A DNA stretch of 43,115 nucleotides. Origin: Geobacteraceae bacterium (GTDB lineage Bacteria; Desulfobacterota; Desulfuromonadia; Geobacterales; Pseudopelobacteraceae). The notes under the pieces are model-generated. The model was given only the letters and a program-made list of their open reading frames with translations. It had not been told where the DNA came from and ran no database searches. Every line of letters begins with the position of its first letter. Position 1 is the first letter of the stretch. The stretch is from assembly GCA_025355325.1 (NCBI GenBank), contig JANXZX010000151.1, forward strand, positions 1 to 43,115, written 5' to 3'. The translations under genes were made by a program, and so were the position numbers. Shown here piece by piece: positions 7,337-16,139 of the stretch.

Positions 7337-7813
7337 TTACACCCCCGGCCTCGTTGAACTGATGCCGGTAATATACACCGTCATTTCCCCGCCCGGCCGA
7401 CGGACCGTTACATCATCGTCAACCTTTTTGTGCAGCAGCGCCTGACCAACCGGCGAATCGAGGCTGATCCTGCCGATGCTGACATCTATTTCATCCGGGC
7501 CGACCAGTTGATAGCAGCGTTCCTCTCCAGATTCCTCTTCGTAAGTGACCCAGCATCCGAACGTAATCTGGTGCGGATTTGCCGGCACTGTCGCCACCTT
7601 CAAAACCTTCAGACGGGAACCGAGGTGTTTCAGCTTGCGATCAATTTCCCGCAGCCTCTTTTTACCGTAAATATACTCGGCATTCTCCGAACGGTCACCT
7701 TCCGCCGCCGCATCTGAAACGCCCTGGACAACCTTGGGGCGCTCCACTTTCCAGAGATAGTCATACTCGTCGCACAGCTTTTTCAATCCTTCGGCAGATA
7801 TCAGGTTCGTCAT
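7337..7813 (-). CDS. greB: GreB-type transcript cleavage factor
   Basis: 158 aa, the usual GreA/GreB length. The N-terminal coiled coil carries the catalytic acidic tip D40-x-x-E43 in GDRSENAEYIYGKKRL, which reaches into the RNA polymerase secondary channel and stimulates cleavage of backtracked RNA. The C-terminal domain ends SPVGQALLHKKVDDDVTVRRPGGE, as in the family. The YIYGKKRLREID pattern favours GreB over GreA. A second, more diverged Gre-fold gene is at 23.3 kb. The gene lies downstream of fkbp on the same strand, separated from it by a terminator. Confidence 0.9.
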   Translation of the reverse strand: MTNLISAEGLKKLCDEYDYLWKVERPKVVQGVSDAAAEGDRSENAEYIYGKKRLREIDRKLKHLGSRLKVLKVATVPANPHQITFGCWVTYEEESGEERCYQLVGPDEIDVSIGRISLDSPVGQALLHKKVDDDVTVRRPGGEMTVYITGISSTRPGV

Positions 7814-7833
7814 TAAAATAACTCCGTGCAGAA

Positions 7834-7863
7834 GAAAAAACAGCCCGCGCAGGCGGGCTGTCT
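7834..7863 (-). terminator. Intrinsic terminator of the FKBP gene
   Basis: On the minus strand CAGCCCGCCTGCGCGGGCTG forms a GC-rich hairpin followed by TTTTTT. It lies 25 bp after the FKBP stop and before greB. Confidence 0.9.
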
Positions 7864-7887
7864 GGTGAATATCAACAAAAAGGGAAA

Positions 7888-8328
7888 TTACTTTGCTACG
7901 TCAAGCAACTCCACATCAAACAGCAGAGTGGCATTCGGAGGAATTACTCCACCGGCGCCCCGTGCGCCATAGCCAAGATTAGAAGGGATAATCAGCTTGC
8001 GCTTGCCGCCAACCTTCATCGTCATGACGCCTTCATCCCACCCCTTGATGACCTGACCTACGCCGATTGTGAATGAGAACGGCTCGTTACGATCAACTGA
8101 ACTGTCAAATTTCTTACCGTTTTCAAGTGTTCCGGTGTAATGCACCTTAACCTGTTTACCGGCAGTTGGAGAGGCACCCTTGCCAACAACGGTATCTACA
8201 TATTTGAGGCCGGATGCGGTTGTCACCGTTTTTCCGCCGTCCTTCTTTGCATCTTGTGCGGCAAACGCCGGAACAGCAAGCATCGCAGATAATAACACTG
8301 ATACGACAACTCTGGTAAAACGCTTCAT
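7888..8328 (-). CDS. Exported FKBP-type peptidyl-prolyl cis-trans isomerase
   Basis: 146 aa. A signal peptide ([23 protein letters not shown], cleavage after A23) precedes a single FKBP domain, so it should act as a proline isomerase or chaperone in the periplasm. Active-site residues are present: Y64 (VHYTG), F74-D75 (KKFDSS), W97 (IKGWDEG), Y120 (LGYG) and the [16 protein letters not shown] end. I place the start at 8328 rather than at the upstream in-frame ATG because the signal peptide begins here and a GGGGG ribosome-binding sequence precedes it. It is divergent from hicAB and ends in a strong terminator. Confidence 0.93.
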   Translation of the reverse strand: MKRFTRVVVSVLLSAMLAVPAFAAQDAKKDGGKTVTTASGLKYVDTVVGKGASPTAGKQVKVHYTGTLENGKKFDSSVDRNEPFSFTIGVGQVIKGWDEGVMTMKVGGKRKLIIPSNLGYGARGAGGVIPPNATLLFDVELLDVAK

Positions 8329-8416
8329 TCTGGTAAACCCCCTGATCTGTTTTAGTTGCAGCTGCGGGCAAGGATAAAGTGTTTCGTTTCTGCTGTCAAT
8401 CTTCTGCCTGTCACAC

Positions 8417-8445
8417 TTGACATACAATATCAATATTGATACCAT
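8417..8445 (+). promoter_or_regulatory. hicAB promoter with 14-bp palindromic operator
   Basis: TTGACA at 8417-8422 and TACCAT at 8440-8445 are 17 bp apart. The perfect palindrome TATCAATATTGATA occupies 8428-8441, filling most of the spacer and touching the -10, an ideal place for autorepression by HicB. The predicted start falls on the hicA ATG at 8452. Confidence 0.7.
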
Positions 8446-8451
8446 TTCAGC

Positions 8452-8715
8452 ATGCCTCTTCTGACTGACATCATTCAATCCATGCGCAACAACCCATCAG
8501 GAGTCCGCTTCGCCGAACTGTGCAAGGTGTGCGACCATTATTTTGGAGAAGCGCGACAGACAAGCGGAAGTCATCGGGTTTACAAGACACCATGGACAGG
8601 TGATCCAAGAGTAAACATACAAAACGACAGGGGCTCATCAAAGGCGTATCAGGTCAGACAGGTACTAAAAGCAATCGAACGGATGGAGATTGAACATGGC
8701 TCAGAAAAAAAATAA
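8452..8715 (+). CDS. hicA: HicA-type mRNA interferase toxin
   Basis: 87 aa, a double-stranded-RNA-binding-like fold toxin that cleaves mRNA. The catalytic histidine is H41 in the SGSHRVYK motif; the flanking N-terminal helix ([24 protein letters not shown]) and the C-terminal [11 protein letters not shown] helix fit the family. It overlaps hicB by 20 bp. No Shine-Dalgarno precedes the ATG, which coincides with the predicted transcription start. Confidence 0.85.
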   Translation: MPLLTDIIQSMRNNPSGVRFAELCKVCDHYFGEARQTSGSHRVYKTPWTGDPRVNIQNDRGSSKAYQVRQVLKAIERMEIEHGSEKK

Positions 8716-9034
8716 TCCGGACAAATACACCTATCGTGTCACATGGTCTGAAGAAGACTCCGAATATGTTGGGCTTTGCTCCGAGTTTCAAAGTCTCAGC
8801 TGGCTCGCACAAACACCGGAGGCGGCACTTCGGGGAGTGAGCAAGCTTGTGCACGAGGTCGTTGAGGACATGCAGAAAAATGGCGAACCTGTTCCCGAGC
8901 CAATCGCCACAAAACATTTTAGCGGTAAGTTTATGATTCGGGTGCCCCCTGAAGTGCACCGTCAACTGACTATTCAGTCCCTGGAAAGCGGCGTGAGCCT
9001 CAATCGACTGGCAAGTGCAAAGTTGAGTCGATAG
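8696..9034 (+). CDS. hicB: HicB-type antitoxin
   Basis: 112 aa. The N-terminal half (YTYRVTWSEEDSEYVGLCSEF) is the degenerate RNase H-like fold that blocks HicA, and the C-terminal part (GKFMIRVPPEVHRQLTIQSLESGVSLNRLA) is a ribbon-helix-helix that probably binds the palindrome upstream of hicA. I chose the ATG at 8696 over the TTG at 8690 because GGATGGAGA gives a ribosome-binding site at suitable distance. Its C-terminal segment resembles that of the orphan HicB near 2.5 kb. Confidence 0.88.
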   Translation: MAQKKNNPDKYTYRVTWSEEDSEYVGLCSEFQSLSWLAQTPEAALRGVSKLVHEVVEDMQKNGEPVPEPIATKHFSGKFMIRVPPEVHRQLTIQSLESGVSLNRLASAKLSR

Positions 9035-9138
9035 GCGAGTGGCAGGATGGTGCTGGCGCAGAAGATCACGACAGCCTTGCAGTGCCATAGCCATTTCATG
9101 TATTCTAGCGAATTGAATAATTGCCGAAAGGATTTCCA

Positions 9139-10527
9139 ATGCTTGATGTACGACTGATCAAAGAGCTGACATCTCTTGTCGGCCCGGACAATATTACCAC
9201 CAGCAAACAGGATATGATCTGCTATGGCTATGATGCCACTCAGATGGAGTTTCTGCCCGATGCGGTCGTCCATCCGGCCAATCCGGAAGAAGTTTCCGCT
9301 GTTTTGAAACTCGCCAACCGCGAAGGTTTTCCGGTGTTTCCGCGCGGGGCGGGCAGCGGTTTTACCGGCGGCGCGCTCCCCAAAGGCGGCGGAGTGGTGC
9401 TGGTGACTACCCGCATGAACCGCATTCTGCGGATCGACACTGAAAACCTGATTGCCGAGGTTGAGCCGGGAGTCGTTACCGAGCAGTTCCAGATTGCCGT
9501 TGAAAAACTCGGCTTTTTCTACCCCCCTGATCCGGCTTCGCTCAAGTTTTCAACTTTGGGAGGAAATGTCGCCGAGAACGCCGGGGGGCCGCGTTGTGTC
9601 AAGTACGGCGTTACCCGCGATTTCGTCATGGGCCTTGAAATAGTGCTGCCGACCGGCCAGATTATTCGCACCGGCGGGGAAACCTACAAGGCGGTGGTCG
9701 GCTATGATATGACCCGCCTGCTCTGCGGCAGCGAAGGCACGCTGGGGGTAATCACCAAGATCATTTTTAAAATCCTGCCGTTTCCGGATGCCAAGAAAAC
9801 CATGCTGACCATCTTCGATTCAATCGACGGTGCCGCCAAGGCGGTTTCGACGATTATCGGCAACAAGATCATTCCGACTACGCTTGAATTTATGGACTAC
9901 GCAACCCTGCAATGCGTCGAGCGGCGCTTTAACCTCGGAGTACCTGCCGAAGGCCGGGCGGTACTGCTGATTGAGGTGGATGGCGACCGCGACCTGATTG
10001 AGAAGCAGGCAGCACAGATCCATGAGCTGATCAAGCCGCTCGGACTCGTACAGTTCCGGGCAGCCAAAGACGCCGCAGAATCGGAAGAGCTCTGGCGGGT
10101 GCGGCGGCTGGTGTCGCCGTCGCTGCGTGATATCAACCCAACCAAATATAACGAGGATGTAGTGGTGCCGCGCAGCAAAGTGCCGGACATCATCCGCACT
10201 ATCGAAAAAATTCAGGCAAAGTACGATATTCCGATTGTCAACTTCGGCCATGCAGGCGACGGCAATATTCATGTCAACATCATGGTGGACAAGGCCGTTC
10301 CCGGCATGGATGAAAAAGCCCACGAAGCGATCCGGGATGTTTTTCAGGCCGCGCTGGATCTTAACGGCACGATGTCCGGGGAACACGGGGTCGGACTCTC
10401 GAAGGCTCCCTATATCGAACTGGAGCTGTCTCCCGATCAGATCACCGCCATGAAAGCAATCAAAGCAGCTCTCGATCCGAACAATATCTTAAATCCAGGC
10501 AAGATGTTTCCCTGGAAGGAGAAATAA
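9139..10527 (+). CDS. glcD: FAD-linked oxidase, GlcD / D-lactate dehydrogenase type
   Basis: 462 aa flavoprotein oxidising a 2-hydroxyacid (glycolate, D-lactate or similar) to the 2-oxoacid. The PCMH-type FAD-binding domain has PRGAGSGFTGGALP at 68-81 and the GGNVAENAGGPRCVKYG block; the C-terminal FAD-oxidase domain has NFGHAGDGNIHVN near 370-380 and EHGVGLSK near 414. The ATG at 9139 is preceded by AAAGGA, so I prefer it to the upstream TTG. No GlcE or Fe-S GlcF subunit is adjacent; instead a small membrane protein follows directly. The exact substrate cannot be read from sequence. Confidence 0.88.
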   Translation: MLDVRLIKELTSLVGPDNITTSKQDMICYGYDATQMEFLPDAVVHPANPEEVSAVLKLANREGFPVFPRGAGSGFTGGALPKGGGVVLVTTRMNRILRIDTENLIAEVEPGVVTEQFQIAVEKLGFFYPPDPASLKFSTLGGNVAENAGGPRCVKYGVTRDFVMGLEIVLPTGQIIRTGGETYKAVVGYDMTRLLCGSEGTLGVITKIIFKILPFPDAKKTMLTIFDSIDGAAKAVSTIIGNKIIPTTLEFMDYATLQCVERRFNLGVPAEGRAVLLIEVDGDRDLIEKQAAQIHELIKPLGLVQFRAAKDAAESEELWRVRRLVSPSLRDINPTKYNEDVVVPRSKVPDIIRTIEKIQAKYDIPIVNFGHAGDGNIHVNIMVDKAVPGMDEKAHEAIRDVFQAALDLNGTMSGEHGVGLSKAPYIELELSPDQITAMKAIKAALDPNNILNPGKMFPWKEK

Positions 10528-10528
10528 C

Positions 10529-10837
10529 ATGACGCATGACGGACAAAAGGAAATTATGAAAGCATCGCTGATAGGCCGCATTCTGTCGATGGAAGCATTT
10601 CTGTTGCTGATGGGTATCGCGTTACTGGTCTACGGTTTTGCCAACAACGCAACCATGATAATATTTTGGGCGTGCGTCATCATTCCCGGCGTGTTTGTGC
10701 TCTATTTTGTTCGCAAGAAGGACTGGAGCAAACATTGGGAGGAGATGGAGGCAGAACATAAAATGCGGGAAGCATACGAAGCCAGGCAAAAAAATGCTGC
10801 TGACGAAGCAAAGAAGGCAACGGATGATGGGAAATAA
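10529..10837 (+). CDS. Small membrane protein with two helices and a charged tail
   Basis: 102 aa, no family recognised. Two hydrophobic helices (about 22-38, FLLLMGIALLVYGF, and 43-60, MIIFWACVIIPGVFVLYFV) are followed by a highly charged, helix-prone tail (KHWEEMEAEHKMREAYEARQKNAADEAKK). The gene sits 1 bp after glcD and overlaps maf by 14 bp. A second ATG at 10556 has the better ribosome-binding site (AAAGGA) and gives a 93-aa protein beginning just before the first helix; it may be the true start. Confidence 0.65.
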   Translation: MTHDGQKEIMKASLIGRILSMEAFLLLMGIALLVYGFANNATMIIFWACVIIPGVFVLYFVRKKDWSKHWEEMEAEHKMREAYEARQKNAADEAKKATDDGK

Positions 10838-11411
10838 TCATGGCACGATAATTCTGGCGTCCGCCTCTCCCCGCCGGACCGAACTGATGGCGCTGGCAGG
10901 CATAGAATTCACCGTTGTTCCGGCTGATATCTGTGAAGACGTTTTGCCGGGAGAAGTTCCTGCCGACCATGTTAAGCGCCTCTCGCGAGAAAAAGCCGAT
11001 ACGGTTGCCGCAAAAAGCGACGGTCGTTTCTTCATCGGGGCCGACACTATTGTGGTTCTGAATGGGGAAATTCTCGGCAAGCCGGTTGATGCTGCGGACG
11101 CCGAACGGATGCTGACCGGGCTGTCCGGGCGAGACCACGAAGTCATAACCGGTTTCACGGTTTTCGACAAGATCAGCAGCATCCATGTCAGCCGCGCCGT
11201 CTGCACGGAAGTTACGTTCAAAAAACTGGAAGAAAATGAGATTGCTGCATATATCGCCACCGGCTGTCCGATGGACAAGGCCGGCGCCTATGCAATCCAG
11301 GGGGGGGCAGTGCATTTTGTCCGCTCGATTAACGGCTCATACACCAATGTAATCGGCCTGCCGATGACGGAGTTGTATGAAGTTCTACAGACCATGCAGG
11401 CACTGGAGTAG
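10824..11411 (+). CDS. maf: Maf-family nucleotide pyrophosphatase
   Basis: 195 aa. Maf proteins hydrolyse dTTP, UTP or modified nucleoside triphosphates to monophosphates, as house-cleaning enzymes. The N-terminal signature ILASASPRRTELM at 10-22 is exact, followed by SREKAD, GADTIVVLNGEILGKP and the C-terminal AGAYAIQGGAVHFV block. I start at the first of two adjacent ATGs (10824), preceded by AAGAAGG; the reading frame is open further upstream but without homology. The AGAYAIQGG form suggests the dTTP/UTP-specific subgroup. Confidence 0.92.
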   Translation: MMGNNHGTIILASASPRRTELMALAGIEFTVVPADICEDVLPGEVPADHVKRLSREKADTVAAKSDGRFFIGADTIVVLNGEILGKPVDAADAERMLTGLSGRDHEVITGFTVFDKISSIHVSRAVCTEVTFKKLEENEIAAYIATGCPMDKAGAYAIQGGAVHFVRSINGSYTNVIGLPMTELYEVLQTMQALE

Positions 11412-11417
11412 TCCTTT

Positions 11418-12101
11418 ATGTCCATTCCGGACCATCTTGCCCTAATCAACAAACGCATCCTTACTGCCGCTGAAAAAGCCGGACGCGACCCATCGTCTGT
11501 CCGCCTGGTCGCCGTATCAAAGACCAGACCGACAGCTGATATTATTGCTGCTTTTCAGGCCGGACAGACGGTCTTCGGCGAGAATTATATCCAGGAGCTG
11601 GTACCGAAGCTGGCGGAAGTGCATGAAGCAGTGGAGTGGCACGTTATCGGGCACCTGCAGAGCAACAAGGTGAAATATATCGCTGGCCAGGTGTCGATGA
11701 TCCATTCGGTTGACCGTATTTCGCTGGCGCAGGAGATTGATCGGCAATGGGGCAAGCTAGGGAAAATGTGCGATATTCTGATTCAGGTGAATATTTCCGG
11801 TGAGGTTTCCAAGTCGGGTACGACCGAGGAGGGGGCAATTCAACTGGTTCGAGAGTGTGCCCTGCTTCCGCACATCCGCGTGAAGGGGTTGATGACGATG
11901 CCCCCGTTTTTTGATGACCCGGATGCTGCGCGACCCTGTTTTGCGGAACTGAGACGACTGGCGGAGGCTGTCGCGGCACAACAGATTGCCGGCGTTGACA
12001 TGAAGGAGCTTTCCATGGGGATGTCAGGCGATTTTGAAGCGGCTATTCAGGAAGGCGCTACGCTGGTACGGATTGGCACGGCGATTTTTGGAGAGCGCTG
12101 A
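11418..12101 (+). CDS. yggS: YggS/PLPBP family pyridoxal-phosphate homeostasis protein
   Basis: 227 aa single-domain alanine-racemase-like TIM barrel that binds PLP and buffers B6 vitamers rather than catalysing a known reaction. The PLP lysine is K35 in VAVSKTRP; GENYIQEL, WHVIGHLQSNK, VNISGEVSKSG and the terminal LSMGMSGDFEAAIQEG block are all present. It is 6 bp after maf in the plus-strand run and its stop abuts the stop of the convergent mqnB gene with no terminator between them. Confidence 0.94.
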   Translation: MSIPDHLALINKRILTAAEKAGRDPSSVRLVAVSKTRPTADIIAAFQAGQTVFGENYIQELVPKLAEVHEAVEWHVIGHLQSNKVKYIAGQVSMIHSVDRISLAQEIDRQWGKLGKMCDILIQVNISGEVSKSGTTEEGAIQLVRECALLPHIRVKGLMTMPPFFDDPDAARPCFAELRRLAEAVAAQQIAGVDMKELSMGMSGDFEAAIQEGATLVRIGTAIFGER

Positions 12102-12866
12102 TTACAGCTTGGACTCCTCACCCAGAATAAATGCTATGTCAGGACGATCAATTTCCTCAAGATATCTCAGCACAAACCGCTGAGCTGCTTCAACGGCTCG
12201 CGGAATATCCCACGTCGACAGATCCCGATCTTCCACAAAATTACTGATTCCGCGTATTTCAAGACAGTCAACTCCAAACCGGAGACAGATTTGTGCCACT
12301 GCTGCTCCCTCCATGCTTTCTGCCAGGGCGCTCCAACGGCGCAGCAGCCTGGCACCATGCTGTTCGGTACCGCTGCAGGTTGAAACGGTGGCCAGGCGAC
12401 CACGCATGACAAAGACGCCATAATAGTCTGCCAGCAGCATTGCCTTTTCCGAAGCGGCACGGGATAACGGAATCACATTATAGCAATTCACCTCTTCCTG
12501 TTCCACCGAGGGAAGATTCATGAAACGGAGGTTTTTCCAGCCGTCTTCAACGACCACTCCTTCATCAGCAAGAACATCCTCACTTGCCAAAACCAGATTG
12601 CCGATTAACAGACCGCTGCCGACATAAGCTCCGGCACAACCGACGTTAATAACAAGCTGCGGCTGAAAGCGATCAATCAATATGGCGGTCGTTGCCGCCG
12701 CATTGGCCTTCCCCGCCCCACCGGCACTCACAATAATCCGTAAATTGCCGATGGTGCCTTCAACATACTCGAACCCTGGCATTTTCACCCGTTCGGAATA
12801 TTCAAGCACACTTTCAAGCAGTTTAATCTCCTGGCGTACGGCTGCGATGATAACAATTGGTTTCAT
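12102..12866 (-). CDS. mqnB: Futalosine hydrolase-like nucleosidase (menaquinone pathway)
   Basis: 254 aa phosphorylase-type nucleosidase. The NINVGCAGAYVGSGL-like block near 92-106 and the ESMEGAAVAQIC block (near 182-193) with ISNFVEDRD are typical of the MTA/SAH nucleosidase and futalosine hydrolase group; the SNFVEDRD ending favours MqnB, which splits futalosine into hypoxanthine and dehypoxanthine futalosine. Use of the futalosine route fits Geobacter relatives. It is the last gene of a four-gene operon, overlapping the DUF2064 gene by 4 nt. MTA/SAH nucleosidase is the main alternative. Confidence 0.78.
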   Translation of the reverse strand: MKPIVIIAAVRQEIKLLESVLEYSERVKMPGFEYVEGTIGNLRIIVSAGGAGKANAAATTAILIDRFQPQLVINVGCAGAYVGSGLLIGNLVLASEDVLADEGVVVEDGWKNLRFMNLPSVEQEEVNCYNVIPLSRAASEKAMLLADYYGVFVMRGRLATVSTCSGTEQHGARLLRRWSALAESMEGAAVAQICLRFGVDCLEIRGISNFVEDRDLSTWDIPRAVEAAQRFVLRYLEEIDRPDIAFILGEESKL

Positions 12867-13495
12867 GTGGTTTCCCCTGATTCCGACAAGCGGCTTCGTT
12901 CATGAAAAGCGGTAAGATCCTCAACGTTGTCAATATCCTGCCATTCCGGCAACAATGCCGTTTTCAGCCCCAAACCGTGCGCGGCAACCAGGGTTGATGC
13001 CAGCACGTCGGCACTGCTCCAGGGAATGTTCGCAAACAACTCCGGCCATACCCGCCGCTGCCCCAGCAGATAATACCCGCCATCCATGGCCGGTCCAAAG
13101 ACGACATCAGCCTGCGCGGTCGCCAATGACTGATATGCCTCCTGAATGTACGAAAGCGGCACATCAGGAGCATCACTGCCGATTATACAACAGACATCAC
13201 AGCCACCGGCAAACATTTCCTCAAACGCTGCCTGCATTCGCTGTCCAAGCCCCCCCGGCTTCTGGAGCCGGGAACGACATCGGTACTTTTCGGCAAGATA
13301 CGGAAGCGATGCTTCTTCACACTCCCAAAATACCTCCGTTTCGACGTCTTTCAACAGCCGACTCGTTCTCAGAACATCCTGCAACATGTTTTCATACATC
13401 TCTGCGGCAGCCTGATCCCCGATAACTGCTGCAAGGCGTGTTTTCACCATTCCCGGCAACGGTTCACGGGCAAACACAATCAGCCCTGCTTTCAT
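12863..13495 (-). CDS. DUF2064 / TIGR04282-type glycosyltransferase-fold protein
   Basis: 210 aa, a GT-A nucleotide-sugar-transferase fold. The opening LIVFAREPLPGMVKTRLAA, the central CIIGSDAPDVPLSYI and the later FGPAMDGGYYLLG are the signature blocks of this family, which relatives use in diverse small-molecule glycosylation (one subgroup is linked to arsenosugar synthesis). No arsenic genes are nearby, so the substrate is open. It overlaps folE2 and mqnB by 4 nt each, indicating tight co-translation. Confidence 0.82.
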   Translation of the reverse strand: MKAGLIVFAREPLPGMVKTRLAAVIGDQAAAEMYENMLQDVLRTSRLLKDVETEVFWECEEASLPYLAEKYRCRSRLQKPGGLGQRMQAAFEEMFAGGCDVCCIIGSDAPDVPLSYIQEAYQSLATAQADVVFGPAMDGGYYLLGQRRVWPELFANIPWSSADVLASTLVAAHGLGLKTALLPEWQDIDNVEDLTAFHERSRLSESGETT

Positions 13496-14298
13496 CGACG
13501 ATTGAGCTCCACGGCGGCATACGCGGAATGATTGTGAATCGATTCAAAATTCTCCGCTTCGACCGAAAACCAGGTGATATTGTCAAGCGCAGCCAGCCTG
13601 GAGTAGGCTTCACGCACCATATCCTCGACAAATCGGGGGTTCTCATAGGCCTGTTCGGTGACAAACTTTTCATCGGCACGTTTAAGCAGCGAATAAAGCG
13701 GGCTTGAACCACACTGTTCGATCAGCTCAACCAGATCCTCGATCCAGATGAAATCACGGTAGCGCACTCGAACGGTCATGACACTGCGCTGGTTGTGAGC
13801 CCCGAATCGTGACAGTTCACGACTACAGGGGCAGAGCGAGGTAAGCGGCACCTTGATGCCGAGGACAAAATCAAGCTCATCGGTCATGGAGGCGCTGAAT
13901 TCACAGGTATACTCCATGAGACTCATGGCACCGGAAACCGGCGCGGCCTTATCAATAAAATACGGGAACTGGATTTCAAGATGCGCGCTGTCTGAACCCA
14001 GCTTTGACTTCATTTCTCCTAGAATCGTCTCAAGCTTATCCAGAGCGATCTGTTCCCGATATTTATTGAGTATCTCCACAAACCGGCTCATGTGGGTACC
14101 CTTGAAATGATGTGGGAGATCGACGTACATATTGATTCTGGCAACCGTATGCTGCAGGGTACGGTTCTTGTCCATCACGACAATCGGATAGGTGATGTCC
14201 TTCACTCCAACCTTGGCAATCGGTATGCGCCGCGTATCATGTCGCTTCTGCATATCCGGCATGGGGGCCGAGACTGGTGGCTGTGTAATTTTTTTCAT
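13492..14298 (-). CDS. folE2: GTP cyclohydrolase FolE2 (type IB)
   Basis: 268 aa. FolE2 converts GTP to 7,8-dihydroneopterin triphosphate, the first step to folate and queuosine, and unlike FolE can use metals other than zinc. The catalytic cysteine block [18 protein letters not shown] is at about 155-172, and [11 protein letters not shown] at 63-73 holds metal-ligand candidates. I start at the ATG at 14298, which overlaps the stop of engB as ATGA; the 18 additional upstream codons are only an open frame. Presence of a second, FolE-type enzyme elsewhere cannot be judged. Confidence 0.93.
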   Translation of the reverse strand: MKKITQPPVSAPMPDMQKRHDTRRIPIAKVGVKDITYPIVVMDKNRTLQHTVARINMYVDLPHHFKGTHMSRFVEILNKYREQIALDKLETILGEMKSKLGSDSAHLEIQFPYFIDKAAPVSGAMSLMEYTCEFSASMTDELDFVLGIKVPLTSLCPCSRELSRFGAHNQRSVMTVRVRYRDFIWIEDLVELIEQCGSSPLYSLLKRADEKFVTEQAYENPRFVEDMVREAYSRLAALDNITWFSVEAENFESIHNHSAYAAVELNRR

Positions 14299-14903
14299 GC
14301 CTTGATTTCCGGTTTCAGATTTATTTCCAGCACCGTGCCGATCTCGTTCCATATGCCGTCGCGCCCATCTTTGGAGAGTGCCGAAAACGGGAGCAGCATC
14401 CCCTTGTCACGTTTGATCGAGGCAGCGATTATAGTCCGTTGCCGCGCCTGTTCGTTTTTTGACAGCTTATCGCACTTGGTCAGCACAAAAATCGGCGGAA
14501 TATTGTACAGTTCCAGCCATTTGAGCATCTGTAGGTCGCCATCCGATGGTTCCCGCCGGATATCGAGAATTAATACGACCGCCTTTAATGATTCGCGGGA
14601 GGCAAGGTATGCTTCAATCATCGGCCCCCACTGTTTGCGCAGTGCGGGGGGAGCTTTTGCGTAGCCGTAACCGGGAAGATCCACCAGCGTCAGAATTCCG
14701 TTGATGTCGAAAAAATTGATCAGCTGTGTCCGACCCGGTGTCGAACTGGTACGCACCAGCCCTTTGCGCCCCGACAGTACGTTGATCAGCGACGATTTAC
14801 CGACGTTGGAGCGCCCGACAAAGGCCACCTCCGGCAGACCCGGCGGCGGATAATCTTTTGGTTTTGCGGCACTTTTTATGAAGTCGGCCTGAAATACGTT
14901 CAT
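14295..14903 (-). CDS. engB: Ribosome-biogenesis GTPase EngB (YihA/YsxC)
   Basis: 202 aa essential-type GTPase for late large-subunit assembly. G1 is GRSNVGKS at 30-37, G3 is [11 protein letters not shown], and G4 is TKCDK, all intact. The ATG at 14903 has an AAGGAGA ribosome-binding site 8 nt away and is preferred over the GTG one codon upstream. It opens the engB-folE2-DUF2064-mqnB operon and is divergent from nuoH. Confidence 0.95.
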   Translation of the reverse strand: MNVFQADFIKSAAKPKDYPPPGLPEVAFVGRSNVGKSSLINVLSGRKGLVRTSSTPGRTQLINFFDINGILTLVDLPGYGYAKAPPALRKQWGPMIEAYLASRESLKAVVLILDIRREPSDGDLQMLKWLELYNIPPIFVLTKCDKLSKNEQARQRTIIAASIKRDKGMLLPFSALSKDGRDGIWNEIGTVLEINLKPEIKA

Positions 14904-15095
14904 CACATGTGTCTCCTTGAATCAGGCATTATAGTGTTCCAACCCCTTCAGATTCAAGCTCTTAATTTCAGCCGGTTATTTTTACTATTTTTTACAAAAG
15001 CGCGTGGTGTTCGTTATGAATTTATGGTATAGGAAATGTGCTGTTATTTACGTGTGGTTTTGCTTCTTTCTCTTACCTGTTCCCAGCGGGTTACC

Positions 15096-16085
15096 ATGAC
15101 AGCACTTTCACTCGACATAACACTATTCGCGCTGAAACTGGCGCTGGTATTCTTCGTCATCCTCACTCTGGCCGCGTATCTGGTATTCGCGGAGAGAAAG
15201 GTTCTGGCGTGGGTTCAGGATCGTAAAGGTCCGAACCGTGTCGGCCCGTATGGCCTCCTGCAGCCGCTCGCCGATCTGATCAAACTCCTCACCAAAGAAG
15301 ATGTTCTCCCGACGGCCGCTGACCGCTGGCTGTTCTACCTGGCTCCCGCCATGGCCGCCATACCCGCAATGCTGATCTTTTCCGTAATCCCCTTCGGAGC
15401 ACCACTGACAATCTACGGACGCCAACTGCCGCTGGTTGTTGCCGATCTGAATGTGGGACTGCTCTTTTTTCTCGCGCTCTCTTCAATTGCAGTCTATGGC
15501 GTGGCCATAGGCGGTTGGGCCTCCAACTCCAAATACGCGCTACTCGGCGGAATTCGCGGTCTGGCGCAGTTAATCTCCTACGAGTTGTCAATGGGGCTGT
15601 CGCTGGTGCCGATCGTGATGCTGTCGCGCTCCTTCAGCCTGACCGATATCGTTGCGGCGCAGGAAAGCGTGCCGTTCATCGTGTACCAGCCGCTAGCGTT
15701 CATCATCTTTCTGCTGAGTATTACTGCCGAATGCAAACGTATCCCGTTTGATCTCCCCGAGGCAGAGGGTGAACTGGTAGCCGGTTTTCATACCGAGTAT
15801 TCCGGCATGCGCTTCGGCTTGTTTTTTGTCGGCGAGTACATTAACATCATCGTACTCGGAGGACTCGCCACGACGTTTTTTCTCGGAGGGTGGCACGGCC
15901 CCCTTCTTCCTCCCACGGTCTGGTTCTCGCTGAAAACCCTGGCAGTGGCCTTTTTCTTCATCTGGATGCGCGGAACACTGCCCCGGCTTCGCTATGACCA
16001 GTTGATGCACCTGGGATGGAAAGTTTTGACGCCGCTGGCACTGATAAACATTGTAATAACCGGCTGGTGGCTTACGCTGAAGTAG
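15096..16085 (+). CDS. nuoH: NADH-quinone oxidoreductase subunit H
   Basis: 329 aa, eight predicted membrane helices, the subunit that forms the quinone-entry site with the peripheral arm of complex I. Family motifs: [22 protein letters not shown] near 31-52, [13 protein letters not shown], and the acidic loop [23 protein letters not shown]. The start at 15096 gives the standard N terminus; the open frame extends 20 codons upstream but is not alignable. It is the first gene of this incomplete nuo cluster, followed by an ankyrin gene instead of nuoI. Confidence 0.95.
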   Translation: MTALSLDITLFALKLALVFFVILTLAAYLVFAERKVLAWVQDRKGPNRVGPYGLLQPLADLIKLLTKEDVLPTAADRWLFYLAPAMAAIPAMLIFSVIPFGAPLTIYGRQLPLVVADLNVGLLFFLALSSIAVYGVAIGGWASNSKYALLGGIRGLAQLISYELSMGLSLVPIVMLSRSFSLTDIVAAQESVPFIVYQPLAFIIFLLSITAECKRIPFDLPEAEGELVAGFHTEYSGMRFGLFFVGEYINIIVLGGLATTFFLGGWHGPLLPPTVWFSLKTLAVAFFFIWMRGTLPRLRYDQLMHLGWKVLTPLALINIVITGWWLTLK

Positions 16086-16139
16086 GAGTCAATAACGGGC
16101 GAAATTGCCCTAACTATGCAACAACGGGAGGAGTTAATC

